DNA of 64,000 nucleotides from Takakia lepidozioides (taxonomy: Eukaryota; Streptophyta; Takakiopsida; Takakiales; Takakiaceae), in the NCBI GenBank assembly GCA_030704615.1, contig CM060731.1, positions 58,694,756-58,758,755 of the forward strand. The letters are read 5' to 3'. The notes below the pieces were generated by a model that had not been told where the DNA came from, did no database searches, and saw only the letters and a list, made by a program, of their open reading frames with translations. Numbering within the stretch: position 1 is the first letter of the stretch; the number at the start of each line of letters is the position of its first letter. Position numbers and translations under genes: made by a program. This document shows positions 1-11,529 of this stretch, one piece after another.

Positions 1-469
1 TAATAAAAACTAGACCCCATCACTTATACATTACGAGTCAAGCCAAGCACACCCCAAAAGCTATGGGGAATGTGCACTACGCATGCCATAGCCGACGTGG
101 GAGGCTCAACTCAAGAGAGATGAGCCTCACCGCGCATTCGTTGTGAATATAAACCACGCGCAGGGGCCAACAAATATCTTGACCCCTGGGTTGACACTTG
201 GATCAAGCCCAAGTGTCATATATAAAAACTAATTATTTATTGGCTAGTTTCACACTACTAGTAAACTTTACTTTACAGTTGTCATGCGCATATACCTCGC
301 TACACAACTACATTGTTGTCCAAACCACACAACATATACATACACACAAATCAGTCTGCCACAATCGCCCCCCTAGCTGGTGGTTAGGTCCCTCTAACTC
401 CGCTATGGCTTGAAAAATTTCTAACAACTAGTGTGATCAACTTATGGTGGCCTCCTAAGCTCTAAATTT

Positions 470-875
470 TCATAAGGGTCTGGCCCCCAACAGATCTGCA
501 CTTGTAGTTCAAGTTTCCGAACGTGTAGGTACTCAAATGGGCCTATCTTCTTGTCAACTGCTCTAGTTTGGGTGGGCTATGGCTTGGTGGATCTGTTACA
601 AGTAGGGTGATGAAGACATGTAGCATCCATATCCATAAACATTTATAAGGGGTTCTGGTCTCGCCCACAATAGATCTGCACTTGTCATTCAAGTTTCCAG
701 ATATACATGTACTCAAATGTGCCTATCTTCTTGCCATTTTCTCTAGTTTAGGTGGGCTATGGCTTGGTGGATTTGTTACAAGTAGGGTGGTGAAGATAAG
801 ATAGCTTCTAGAACCATAATGGTTTCTAAGGGGTTGCGGTCTAGCCCCTAGCAGATCTACTTGGAAGCTGCAGCA
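470..875. repeat. Tandem repeat, about 180-bp unit, two full copies and a partial third
   Basis: Two successive blocks share the same word order. Each has a GGTCTGGCCC/GGTCTCGCCC-like start, AGATCTGCACTTG, CAAGTTTCC, TACTCAAATG, GCCTATCTTCTTG, and then GGTGGGCTATGGCTTGGTGG followed by GTTACAAGTAGGGTG. Blocks start near 475 and 652. A truncated third copy starts near 830 and stops after the AGATCT motif. The copies differ by scattered substitutions, so this is an old duplication. I see no coding potential in 1-1800. Confidence 0.8.
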
Positions 876-1828
876 GCAGCGACACAATCGTTAAAATCAG
901 GCACTGCTAATGAAGGCACATTCTTCAACACATTCCATCATGTTTTTCCCTCTTATTAGAATCGGCCATGTTGAATTCTCATAGTTAGCTGGTTGAGTGA
1001 ACCTTTGATAGTTTGGAGTGACTGATATGATACTGCCAATGTGACAACAAAAAAGTGTCCAGAAATAGGTAACAGAGATGAGGAGAAGCTGTGGAATGAA
1101 TACTTTTCTGACCCCAACCAATGGTGGGACAATCGAGGCATGAAGGTGAATGCCTGTTGGATTATAGAGAGTAGCAGATGCAATTGAGCATAAGAACTAG
1201 TGTGATAAGTAGGGTTGGGGTGTTTGCTAGAACAAATCTAGGCTGTCATTGTCAGCTGCTAGCAGCAAGCCAAGGATGAATGCATGATTTGTGCAGAGGC
1301 ATGGATAGCTGAAGGAGCAGAGATAGAGTGTGGGTCCAGATTCATCCAAGAGGGTCAGATTTCAAGCATAAGGTTACCTATGGTTCCCTGTGGATCAATA
1401 GCTACAAGAAACCTGCATGGGTAGATGGTCTATCACTGACCAAAAGGCAGGAAAATAGTTCATGGCTTTTAGCATGCCTGCGGAGACGTATTGTAGATGT
1501 AGTATGTCACCCTTTATCATGGTTGGATTTTGTTGACTCTCTTCCAACGCTTATTGTCTTGGATTCTATTCTGTTTTTTGAATGGTGAATCTTCAAGAGT
1601 ATTTGGATTTGTAGATTCATTTGGAATATATGGGAATTGTAGGAGAATTGTATGGGAATGTATGAATCACTTACACACCACTCTGTTAGTGGTATATGTA
1701 AGACTGTGACAATAGGCAAGAGTGGTTGTACTCCTCCAGATGTAGCCCCAATCACTTACATACCACTCTGGTAGTAATAATTCAAATACATGGTTCCTAC
1801 TTGGTGGGACACACTGGATGACTCAGTT

Positions 1829-1996
1829 AGTGGTTTTAGCACACAACCTAACCACTATATCAATACTGGTAGAACCACTCCGTCAGTGGTTTTAGCACAC
1901 AACCTAACCACTACATTGATACTGGTAGAACCACTCAGTAAGTGGTTTTAGCACACAACCAAACCACTACATCAACACTATTAGAACCACATTTGT
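1829..1996. repeat. Tandem repeat, 56-bp period, three copies
   Basis: The motif AGTGGTTTTAGCACACAACC starts at 1829, 1885 and 1941, exactly 56 bp apart, each followed by (T/A)AACCACTA and a TAGAACCAC tail. Each unit is partly self-complementary (AGTGGTT and AACCACT). More dispersed AGTGGTT/AACCACT words continue to about 2370, so the whole 1.8-2.4 kb stretch probably derives from one repeat family. Confidence 0.85.
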
Positions 1997-2003
1997 AATA
2001 TGG

Positions 2004-2082
2004 CCACGTGTCCAGATAATGGAGCCCATAATTGTCTAACTGGATTCGGCCACGTGTCCGTGTGAATACGGACACGTGTCCG
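2004..2082. promoter_or_regulatory. Cluster of three G-box/ABRE-like CACGTGTC motifs
   Basis: CCACGTGTCC occurs at 2004-2013 and 2050-2059, and GACACGTGTCC at 2071-2081. This is three ACGT-core G-boxes within about 80 bp, followed by a further CCACGTC near 2115. Plant bZIP and bHLH factors bind such motifs. No convincing gene starts next to the cluster and it lies inside repeat-derived DNA, so function is uncertain. Confidence 0.4.
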
Positions 2083-2354
2083 TCGATTGTTAAGTATGAT
2101 CGACAGATTGGCTGCGTCCACGTCGCATACGGTGGATGTGGTATGTTGTGAAGTGGTTGGTTTACCACTGTGATACGTCATAAGTGGTAAGTTTACCACT
2201 GTGACACGTAAGCGAACAGCTGGACTCGGAGGCAAGTGATCGTAACCACTGTCTTTAACCACTTCGAACTCGTCATGTCTTTAACCATTGTTGAGTCAAG
2301 ATCCACTAGTTCTAGACCACTCTGGGGCCAAAGTGGTTGGGTGTCTTTTCCCAC

Positions 2355-3250
2355 TCAAAATGAGTGGTTACCAGAGTGGTTATTCCGCGTTTTTCTTCTA
2401 GTGTGATCCAAGGGGTTGACGGCAGTAACGATAGTATTGAAAATGAGGGCCTTCCTTCCCGGCCTTGCCCAAACAAACAAAGTATGTGATTTCATCGCAG
2501 GGGAGCAGCATATTGGAGCTGTGAGTTGCATCCCTTTCAGCTGCCGGAACACCTTCCAGCCCGTCACAAACCAGCATCGGGGGTACTGGTCTTTAGCAGC
2601 AACCCTCTGTTGCCAATTTCTTGCATCCTCAGCAACCAGATCATCATGTTGACTAGACACGGACGATTCCAGCTGGGTAATTAGAGCAATTTTTTCTGTG
2701 AGTTCCATCCTTGACCTATTAAGTTGAGAATGTAGCTCCATGTTTCCAACTGTGAGCTCTTTCGAGTCTGCCTCTAGTTCTTCCATATTTTGTTGCAATG
2801 TTTTTGCCATCCTTTGTAGGTTTGGAACATGTGCAAAGAAAGAATGGGTTGTAGCATGTAGGTAGTGTCGCATACCGTTTAGTCTTGGAGGGAGGTTGAG
2901 GGTAGAGTGGGTATGAGAACGTATTTGTGCAACCAAGGCCTTAGTTGGGCCAGGGGGGACTTTTGATAGCCAGCACGCCACCGTCCTCCAGGATTCGAAG
3001 AAGGCCAGTGCAATCGCGGTCTTCCTCTAGTTTGGTCTGCCAACCCGTTGGTCATGGGGTAGTAACTAGCCATTATCGATGAGCCCTCGAGACTGAGGCT
3101 TGGAGGAGAAACAGTTGCATTATGTGTTTGCGCTTCCTTCCTCTCAAGAGAACTCTTCATTATTCGTGTTGGTGCACTCATCAGATTCTCTGCTTTGGCG
3201 AGGCTTGCAGCTTGTAAATCCCCGTAAGCATTCCGAATGTGCTTGATGGA
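2355..3250 (-). CDS. Hypothetical coiled-coil-like coding segment, probably exons of a broken gene
   Basis: A minus-strand reading frame of about 200 residues (2355-2981) contains a heptad-rich stretch, from LQRMAKTLQQNMEELEADSK through a run rich in Leu, Glu and Gln (roughly residues 55-120), that looks like a coiled coil. A second frame upstream (2879-3181 and beyond to about 3250) encodes a Ser-rich segment and begins in an ..IKHIRNAYG.. peptide. That peptide recurs in a separate minus-strand frame at 5.27-5.30 kb. I do not recognise a family. The two frames could be exons of one minus-strand gene, or retroelement-derived. Start codon and splice sites are not resolved. Confidence 0.3.
3223..3248. 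repeat. 26-bp direct repeat, left copy
   Basis: The 26 bases 3223-3248, beginning CGTAAGCATTCCG, are identical and in the same orientation at 5272-5297. The pair brackets the hairpin-array region. It is too long for a typical target-site duplication, so a segmental duplication of a coding fragment is equally possible. Both copies read IKHIRNAY on the minus strand. Confidence 0.8.
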
Positions 3251-3254
3251 GGAA

Positions 3255-4915
3255 AGCTAGCGTGTGAGCGCGCTCACGCTTAGCGCACTAAGCGTGAGCA
3301 GATTTCTTAAGCGTGAGCACATAAGAGAAGCGGAGCCTATAGCCGTGGGAAAAGCAGGACCTATTGTCGTGGGGGCAATGTTGAGTGGAACGGAGGGTAA
3401 TATACGATGCCTGGGACCTAAGACGTCGAGTTCCATGAATAAAAATTTGAGAGGAATGTGTAGCGAAATTCTTAAGGATTAATAGCTATGTGGAATGGAT
3501 GAATGTAGGATGAATGCACGATGACAAAAGATGGATGAATGAAGCGTGGATGACAACAACACGAGATTAATTTCGGAGAACTTGAAATCAACCTTGTGTC
3601 AACACGAGGTTGATTTCCGAGTGGAAGTGGATGATTACGTTTTTTTTTTTTTTTTGAAAAAAGATGTTTTCATTTCTCAAATCAAGGTTGCGTGAACGCA
3701 AGATTGATTTGCATCCTGCGACTTTTTTTTGGTGTTTTTCTTGCGTTTTTTTGTTTTTGTTTTTGTTTTTGTTTTCCGGTCATGCAAATCAACCTTGTGT
3801 CAACGCAAGGTTGATTTGAGAAATGAAAGCATCCTTTCTCCCCACCAAGAAAAAAAAAGAAAAAAAGAAAAAAAGCCGGATGGAAATCAACCTTGCATTT
3901 ACGCAAGGTTGATTTGAGGAATGAAGGCATCATTTTTCAAAAACAAAAGGAAAAAAAAAGGAAAAAAAAAGGAAAAAAGTTGAAGTCATAGGATGCAAAT
4001 TAACCTTGCGTTGATGCAACCTTGATTTGAGAAATGAAAGCATATTTTTTGCACTGTTTTTTGCATTTTGTATGGGCAAATCAACCTTGCGTTGACGCAA
4101 GGTCGATTTGAGAAATGAAAGCATCGTTTTTTCCAAAAAAAAGACAAAAGAAAACAAAAAAATTGAAGTCGTAGGATGCTAAACAACCTTGCGTTGACGC
4201 AACCTTGATTTGAGAAATAAAAACATATTTTTTTCCAAAAACAAAAGTTGAAGTCGCAGGATGCAAATCAACCTTGCGTTGATGCAACCTTGATTTGAGA
4301 AATGAAAACATCATTTTTGCACTGTTTTTCACATTTTGTATGGGACACAATCAAGGTTGCGTTAACGCAACCTTGATTATGCTATGGATTTCAATCGCAT
4401 CTTTCGGGAAATAAATCTTCGTCTTGCTTAGTGTTTCATGTCTTCTAGTCTTTTGGGAAGTTCAGGGATCAACCTTGCGTCAACGCGACATTGATTACAA
4501 GGGGGTTTAATGGGAATTAACAAGCACCTGCTGCATCTGTGTTTTCTGAATGTATGGTTCAGGTACATCTACCATATCCTCATTCCGGGGAAGTACCTGA
4601 GCGATGACCCTCGATAATACATCTAGTCTTTAACCATCCACTCATCCATTGTTCATGCATTGCGAAGCATATGTCTATCCATCAGCCATCTCGCATTCAA
4701 CCATTCATGAATTATTCATCCAGCATTCATCCAGCAGTCATCCAAGTACACATGATATGTACACTCATTCCCGCGGAAATAGGTCTCCCGGAGCTTCCTC
4801 ATCCGCGATTGTAGGCCCATGCACCCTATTATGTGAGCAACTTTCCGCTCACGGATTGGCATCTTCCCGCTCACGCATCTTTCCGCTCACAGACTAGCGA
4901 TCCCCCTTGTGAATG
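3255..4915. repeat. Hairpin-array element: about ten spaced CAACCTTGCG palindromes between GTGAGC-rich flanks
   Basis: Between about 3580 and 4500, a roughly 30-bp motif of the type AATCAACCTTGCGT..ACGCAAGGTTGATT occurs about ten times, near 3583, 3678, 3787, 3888, 3997, 4079, 4184, 4266, 4349 and 4468. Spacing is 80-120 bp. The spacers are rich in poly-A/poly-T and carry a GAGAAATGAAAGCATC-like word. Most copies are near-perfect palindromes. Some have the right half inverted, giving CAACCTT..GCAACCTT direct repeats. The left flank (3255-3330) and right flank (4830-4895) both carry repeated GTGAGC/GCTCAC words. GATGGATGAATG-like words lie at 3497-3550 and their complements at 4630-4745. This suggests one mobile or LTR-like unit with inverted flanks. 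No protein is encoded. Confidence 0.7.
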
Positions 4916-5047
4916 AGGTCCGTTGTTCAACGATGCTGAGTTTGCAAACAGTACTTGCGTCAAGGCGGTTTGCATTTCTGATTGAAGGATTCTGTTGGCA
5001 CCTAGGGCAGGCTCCTGAGCTGCTGTCGTTCAGGATGCAACATTTGT

Positions 5048-5640
5048 CTAACTGGGTGCTAGAGAAGAATTTCTGTAGTTCTCTCTCCAAATCATGACAT
5101 CTGACAATCGGCCAACGTAGTTCAAATGGTGTAGAGTAAGGTTCTGCCTAACAGCCTCCATCAACATGCCAGGTGAGCCAGACGGCTCTTGGTCAGTATC
5201 CCCTGATAGTCTGCCACAACATTGCACGTAGTATTGTTGCCGAAAATGCCCTGGTGGCTTGCGGTGGGTTGCGTAAGCATTCCGAATGTGCTTGATGAAG
5301 GGGAGTTGAAAGAGAGCCTTACAACTGTAGTGATAACAGGAGGGCTTGATAACGGGTTCTGGGCGGAGGTGGTGCGCATCCGTGGTGATAACCTGGGGAG
5401 TGGAGTTCAGCGCCAGAGATGGAGCTTCTTCAATGTAGGTGTCATCCGTGATGATCTTCGAGGGTTGCAGCGGGTAGTCAGTCGTCGTTGGTTTCTGTTT
5501 AGCTCGTAGCATAAAGTAGTATGGTTCATTAACCAAACGAAGCCGTGTGAGACCAAGACACTGTGAGAACTCCAGACACGCATCTTGAGCATGCGGACGG
5601 GTGAACTCCATGTTATGAGCAGCCATTGAAACATTGAGAG
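5048..5640 (-). CDS. Hypothetical minus-strand reading frame, uncertain
   Basis: A minus-strand frame is open from 5773 to 5048. A plausible internal ATG lies near 5626 (MAAHNMEFTRPHAQDACLEF...). I recognise no domain. The frame contains the IKHIRNAY peptide that also occurs at 3.22-3.25 kb, so the two loci are related or are pieces of one gene separated by the hairpin array. The upstream part of the open frame (5640-5773) looks like a chance hydrophobic extension. Treat as hypothetical. Confidence 0.25.
5272..5297. repeat. 26-bp direct repeat, right copy
   Basis: Identical to 3223-3248, in direct orientation. See the left copy. Confidence 0.8.
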
Positions 5641-5849
5641 AAAGAAACCATATGAAAACTATTGTAGAGTACCAAAAACTCATCGAGAGCGCCATGTGCA
5701 GGAGCGCAAAAGCTAGGGAGCTGCAGCAGAAGAGATTTTCGTTCGGATTGAATTGGAAAAACACCAAAATCACCAGGGTCGTCGGCCCTAGTACTTCGCC
5801 ACCACGATCTAGGGAAGCCTGTTACTTTGTCCGTGAGTGAAGTCGCACA

Positions 5850-6419
5850 TGAGCAAGCAAGCAGCAAAGGCTCAAGATAATTTCCAAAAAGAACTAGCAC
5901 GATCAAATCGTCCTGAAAACCTGAAAAAAATGGCTTGCAAGAAGCGCCTATGAGAGATAAGGGTCAACGTAAGGGAATGAGAAGGGGTTGAACACAAAAA
6001 GCGCTATATCAAAAGAAGCATCGAGCTGGCCTATGGCGGCGGCCATAGCTACACACGCTAGCGGGAATTAAATAAGGGGCATCGCAAAATATGATGAAAC
6101 TAAATACGAGAAAGAGGAAATAAAATAGCAGAACCCTAGAGAGACAATTTAGCGGGAAAGTTAGCAGAGAGTTCAGCGGGAGAGCGGAGCTCCACCCTCC
6201 TGCGCGTTGTATAGCTCCCCACACCTTGGTCGCTTTCCGGCTCGCATGCTTACTCACTAGTTTTTGGTCACCAACGGGCTTGCACCGTTCTCGGGGTTAC
6301 TACTCCTTATATATACTTATGTAGGTATCCGCGGGGGTTCCACAAACAGCCAAGTCCAAATCTGGTGCATCACCACCAAGATCCTCGACTCCCGGTGATG
6401 AATCGCGGTGAGTCTTAGT
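5850..6419. other. Non-coding stretch, nothing recognised
   Basis: No credible reading frame, RNA gene or repeat was recognised here. It separates the hypothetical minus-strand frame from the compound inverted repeat. Confidence 0.5.
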
Positions 6420-9400
6420 AACAGGTCTGCCCTACATTGTAGCATGTTACCAGATAAATTCTTTAAAGCCATCAGCTTGTCATATCATTGCTCCATTGTC
6501 ACATCAGTATGCCATAGGGAACAAGAGATAGTCGCCCTAATGATTGTCATAAAGTAACAATCGGGAAATCTTATATCAAACTTTTAGTGTTTACCCACCC
6601 CTTGTTTTGGGTAAAACATGTGTACAAAACCAAAGGGGGCAGGTATTGGGACTTAGGTAATGAAGTCTGGCAGGGGTTTACCACCTGGTTATATTCAGAC
6701 AAAACATGTACCAGCAGCATATCATAATTGGGTATTTTTTTTATGGTGCTATAAAGAGCAAAGCCATAACCAGGAGAAAACATAGAAACATTTGAGCCAA
6801 AGAAATGGAACTCATTCTTATCGTAAGGTATCTAAATCTGACATAAGGCATCGGCTACAAGGGACCGGCAAACAAGAGTAATGTGCATTGACCGGATCAT
6901 GTATTAGGTGTACACGTCTACTCCAGCAAGCTGTCTTACCGAGGCCTAGCTCAAAATTTCAGCATTCATAAGCCCTATAGATGTTCTATGCTTATCTCAG
7001 GTACCTTCGAGGATGCCTTACTCTCCATGCCCAATTAGCCAACATATTTTTGCTGGAGAAGATCTTACCTTATGAAGGACTTGCTTGCTCCACACCGTGG
7101 TCATGGCGGGAGAGGAGGCTGATATCTCATGGCTTCGGCCTTCCCATTGCCTTGGGTTCATCACTTCAATCAGGAACATATTTGATAACCTTTTGTCATG
7201 CTCAGACCAAGGTGTTAGTAAATCAAACATAAAACTGAAAAACAGAAGGGAGATTGGTTGATAATGTGTACAAGAACCACAAAGTACACCGGTCTAAATC
7301 AGAGAGGGAAGATACTTATGTCTCGTCGAGACATGGACAAAGACCTGACAAGGTCATTGTAAAACGAACGACAAATCGGCCTCATTATCGACCATTCTTC
7401 ATTCACAAGTCAGCTTTATGACAAATCCCAGACTTCAAAGTCAACGAAGTCTGGGGGTGGGAAAAATTAGAGACTCGATTACCACTGTTCATAGCAGGAA
7501 ACCGTTGTTCAGCATGCTAAAAAGTGCCATTCATGACATGCCATGTCATTCAGTCTGTATTTTTTGGTCAGCTTACATACCAAGGCATAACCAACCATCC
7601 TAATTTATCGTTGGCCCAAAAACTAGTATAGTTTTGGGTTCTTTGTATCATGGGACATACCAAAGTGACTGAGCAGTAAGTATCCATGTCCAAATAAAGA
7701 TCCATTGATCACTGTTCATGGCTGGAAATGTCTGTTTGTCTTAAAGAAGCCATTTATGATCATAGAAGGCTTAAGAACAAAATAAGAGCATTTCTTTACA
7801 TAAAGAACATCACCAAAGCAGGGTTACGGACTGATATTTGGCAGCTTATACAACAGGGGGTAATCAGCTGCCCTATTTTGCACATCAAGTCGCTTATTGA
7901 CACCATGTTTTTTGCCCCCTGATCTGTTTTAGATCTGGGGCTGGTGTGTAATTTCAATGACAGGGTAGAGTAATATTCCCACCTCTTGTTCCATGCCCCA
8001 AGACCAAGTTCTATGTCTGGGGTAGGGAAATCATTACCATAACAGGCTGTAATCAGATTTACGTGCCATGCAATCATCCATAGGAAACACAAAGAATCTG
8101 AATTGCTCGTCCCATCAGGCCTGCAGGTTACTTTGGTATTATTTATCCTAAAGCGACTTGAATACAATGCCTGAATCATTCTCTTCGCATCTACCAATGT
8201 CTTACCGTTTATGACAATCATTAGGGCGACTATCTCTTGTTCCCTATGGCATACTGATGTGACAATGGAGCAATGATATGACAAGCTGATGGCTTTAAAG
8301 AATTTATCTGGTAACATGCTACAATGTAGGGCAGACCTGTTTTCATGACCAGACAGTGTTCTTGAATGTACAAGCATTGGAAACTTAGCCTCTTTTAGAA
8401 GCCGGTTACTCTAGGACACTTGATACCATGCCAAACTTATATGGATGGATCTTTTTGTGGCCGCCAAATCTGGTCCTTGGTTATATGCCCTTGAATGTTT
8501 ACCTATTTTCCAAAACGGTAAGACATTGGTAGATGCGAAGAGAATGATTCAGGCATTGTATTCAAGTCGCTTTAGGATAAATAATACCAAAGTAACCTGC
8601 AGGCCTGATGGGACGAGCAATTCAGATTCTTTGTGTTTCCTATGGATGATTGCATGGCACGTAAATCTGATTACAGCCTGTTATGGTAATGATTTCCCTA
8701 CCCCAGACATAGAACTTGGTCTTGGGGCATGGAACAAGAGGTGGGAATATTACTCTACCCTGTCATTGAAATTACACACCAGCCCCAGATCTAAAACAGA
8801 TCAGGGGGCAAAAAACATGGTGTCAATAAGCGACTTGATGTGCAAAATAGGGCAGCTGATTACCCCCTGTTGTATAAGCTGCCAAATATCAGTCCGTAAC
8901 CCTGCTTTGGTGATGTTCTTTATGTAAAGAAATGCTCTTATTTTGTTCTTAAGCCTTCTATGATCATAAATGGCTTCTTTAAGACAAACAGACATTTCCA
9001 GCCATGAACAGTGATCAATGGATCTTTATTTGGACATGGATACTTACTGCTCAGTCACTTTGGTATGTCCCATGATACAAAGAACCCAAAACTATACTAG
9101 TTTTTGGGCCAACGATAAATTAGGATGGTTGGTTATGCCTTGGTATGTAAGCTGACCAAAAAATACAGACTGAATGACATGGCATGTCATGAATGGCACT
9201 TTTTAGCATGCTGAACAACGGTTTCCTGCTATGAACAGTGGTAATCGAGTCTCTAATTTTTCCCACCCCCAGACTTCGTTGACTTTGAAGTCTGGGATTT
9301 GTCATAAAGCTGACTTGTGAATGAAGAATGGTCGATAATGAGGCCGATTTGTCGTTCGTTTTACAATGACCTTGTCAGGTCTTTGTCCATGTCTCGACGA

Positions 9401-9925
9401 GACATAAGTATCTTCCCTCTCTGATTTAGACCGGTGTACTTTGTGGTTCTTGTACACATTATCAACCAATCTCCCTTCTGTTTTTCAGTTTTATGTTTGA
9501 TTTACGAACACCTTGGTCTGAGCATGACAAAAGGTTATCAAATATGTTCCTGATTGAAGTGATGAACCCAAGGCAATGGGAAGGCCGAAGCCATGAGATA
9601 TCAGCCTCCTCTCCCGCCATGACCACGGTGTGATCAGGAACATATTTGATAACCTTTTGTCATGCTCAGACCAAGGTGTTAGTAAATCAAACATATGTTT
9701 CTATGTTTTCTCCTGGTTATGGCTTTGCTCTTTATAGCACCATAAAAAAAATACCCAATTATGATATGCTGCTGGTACATGTTTTGTCTGAATATAACCA
9801 GGTGGTAAACCCCTGCCAGACTTCATTACCTAAGTCCCAATACCTGCCCCCTTTGGTTTTGTACACATGTTTTACCCAAAACAAGGGGTGGGTAAACACT
9901 AAAAGTTTGATATAAGATTTCCCGA
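6420..9925. repeat. Compound near-perfect inverted repeat with 1120-bp arms
   Basis: 7091-8210 is the reverse complement of 8513-9632. The paired coordinates sum to 16723 at both ends, so there is no net indel; I noticed one mismatch, at 7217/9506. Two further inverted pairs extend the structure: 6420-6550 with 8211-8341 (131 bp) and 6561-6791 with 9695-9925 (231 bp). A 62-bp direct copy of 7169-7230 sits at 9633-9694, at the junction. Unpaired parts are 6792-7090 and 8342-8512. A frame of about 140 residues near the inner edge of each arm is mirrored in the other arm. It matches no family I know. The near identity implies a recent event, or ongoing correction between the arms. Confidence 0.9.
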
Positions 9926-10240
9926 GGCCGAAGCACCCTTAAGTGCCTTCGGCACTCAAGGAGGCGGAAGCACTCACTAGGTGGAGCCCTGCAAACCGGG
10001 TTGCGGTGGGGGCGACTCCACGAGGGGCGGTGGTAGCTTAGGGAGTTGTAGTGGGGGTGGGATAGGACTCACCATGAGGCTGAGGCCTTGTGATGGGAGT
10101 CGTGGGGAGTTTTGGGCTCACCGCGGTCCGCCGCCCCCACCACAGGGGCAACCCCTCTTGTGTCCCGACCCCCCCCCTCAAGGCGAAGGGCCGCGACAAC
10201 GTCCACCGACCGGAGTTTTTTTTTTTTTTCTCTCTCCGAG
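9926..10240. repeat. GC-rich dispersed repeat, copy 1
   Basis: The block contains CACTCAAGGAGGCGGAAGC, CACTAGGTGGAGCCC and TTGCGGTGGGGGCGACTCC (about 9945-10030). It then has CCCCCACCACAGGGGCAACC followed by TGTCCCGACCCCCCCCC and GGGCCGCGAC (about 10130-10200), and ends in poly-T. The first part recurs in the same orientation at 43744-43835. The second part recurs inverted at 43645-43715. Open frames here are compositional artefacts. Confidence 0.75.
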
Positions 10241-10399
10241 TCTTGGGGCTATTCCCCCAAAAATTATGTCAAAACAGTTTCATATGACAAAGATATGGCC
10301 AAACAGACATTAGATAATTTAATTTGGATCATCATAAACTTTATAATGAAGTCTCAATGCAGAGCAAACGTTAACACTATATATATATAGAGAACAGGG

Positions 10400-11510
10400 G
10401 ATAGTGGCCCTGGAAATTTTATTAAGGTAAGAAAAAAATAACCTTACAAGAGCCATGAAGGCATGAATGCGGTACTACTCATAGCCAAGAGTTCCAATAA
10501 GAGCAAGCAGATGGTAAGGGAGGGAGGTGAAAGGATTATGAGAACATAAACATAGTAGCACTACAGAATGAGAACAAGCTGAGTACAGAGCAGCACTAAA
10601 GCATCACTACAGAATAAGAACAAGCCGAGTACAAAGCACTAACTCTAGTGCTACATACTTCCTCTTTTCCTTTTTTGGAGCGTCGAAGGATAAATGAGCC
10701 TTAGATTTACCCTTCCTAAGACTACGCTCATGTCTCCAATTGATTTCCTCATCTTCAAGTTCCAAAGGAGAGCGCCTAGCGCTGACGGTACTGCCAGCAG
10801 GCTGGGAGGTCTTCGTTCCACACAACTCGGGTATCTGATATCCTCCTGCAGAAGATACCATTTTTTCTCCATGAATTGTCAAAGGTTGCGAGGAGCTGGG
10901 CTTGTCGAGAGTTGCCACATCTGAGAAGAGCTGCCACAAGAATAGTCCAAGATTTCCGTGCTTCAGACAGCTCACTCAGACAGGAGGTCTGAGTGAGCTA
11001 AGATAAGAACCTTCTGCAAACAAAGAAGAGATCCTTGGAAAAGACTTCAGCAGCGCATTTTCCAGATATGCCATAAGATAGCACCTCTCATAGATTCCCA
11101 AACAGGGCAAGAACAAATTAAGTTGCCATCTTTAGAGTTGAGAAGAAAAGCAGAAGTGGAAAAGGATAGATCTTTGTTTCAGAGAGCATAGAGTAAAGCA
11201 GCTGACGTCCAAACTTCTACTGCAAAGGAGCAATGAACAAGGCAATGTTCTATCCTCTGAACAATTTATATTACAAGTGGCACAAGTAATCGGAGGATCA
11301 GAAATGAAGGCTCCCGCTGGGACAATTCTGTTTGCAATCCTCCACAAGAAGGCATAAATTTTAGAAGACAATGCTTCCTCCATATGTCTGTCCAGACATG
11401 CTTCCAAGAAACTAGGTGACCTGCAACATGGGTCCACTTCTTTGTCCATTTCCGGTCAAAACTTTGCTTGGGCATAAGCAATGAGTAGCCTAGCTTCACG
11501 GTATAGGAGA
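10400..11510 (-). mobile_element. LINE 3' fragment (zinc-finger end of reverse transcriptase)
   Basis: The minus strand encodes, in two frames with a shift near 11350, a segment ending YTVKLGYSLLMPKQSFDRKW, then SSKIYAFLWRIANRIVPAGA and a CATCNINCSED zinc-knuckle-like tail. That is the usual arrangement of the zf-RVT region at the C terminus of plant LINE polyproteins. The lower coordinates (10400-10600) would be its 3' untranslated part. Endonuclease and reverse-transcriptase core are absent, as expected for a 5'-truncated insertion. It abuts the transporter pseudogene that starts near 11530. Confidence 0.6.
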
Positions 11511-11529
11511 AGAAGTGATCATGGTTCTT

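Noticed and set aside
3580-4500. CRISPR-like array of spaced palindromes
   Set aside because: Spacers are low-complexity and share words with each other, the units are degenerate, the context is plant nuclear DNA and no cas-like gene is present.
9981-10390. Overlapping plus-strand frames with Gly/Pro-rich products
   Set aside because: They arise from the GC-rich dispersed repeat and a poly-T tract and are not conserved in frame in the copy at 43.7 kb.
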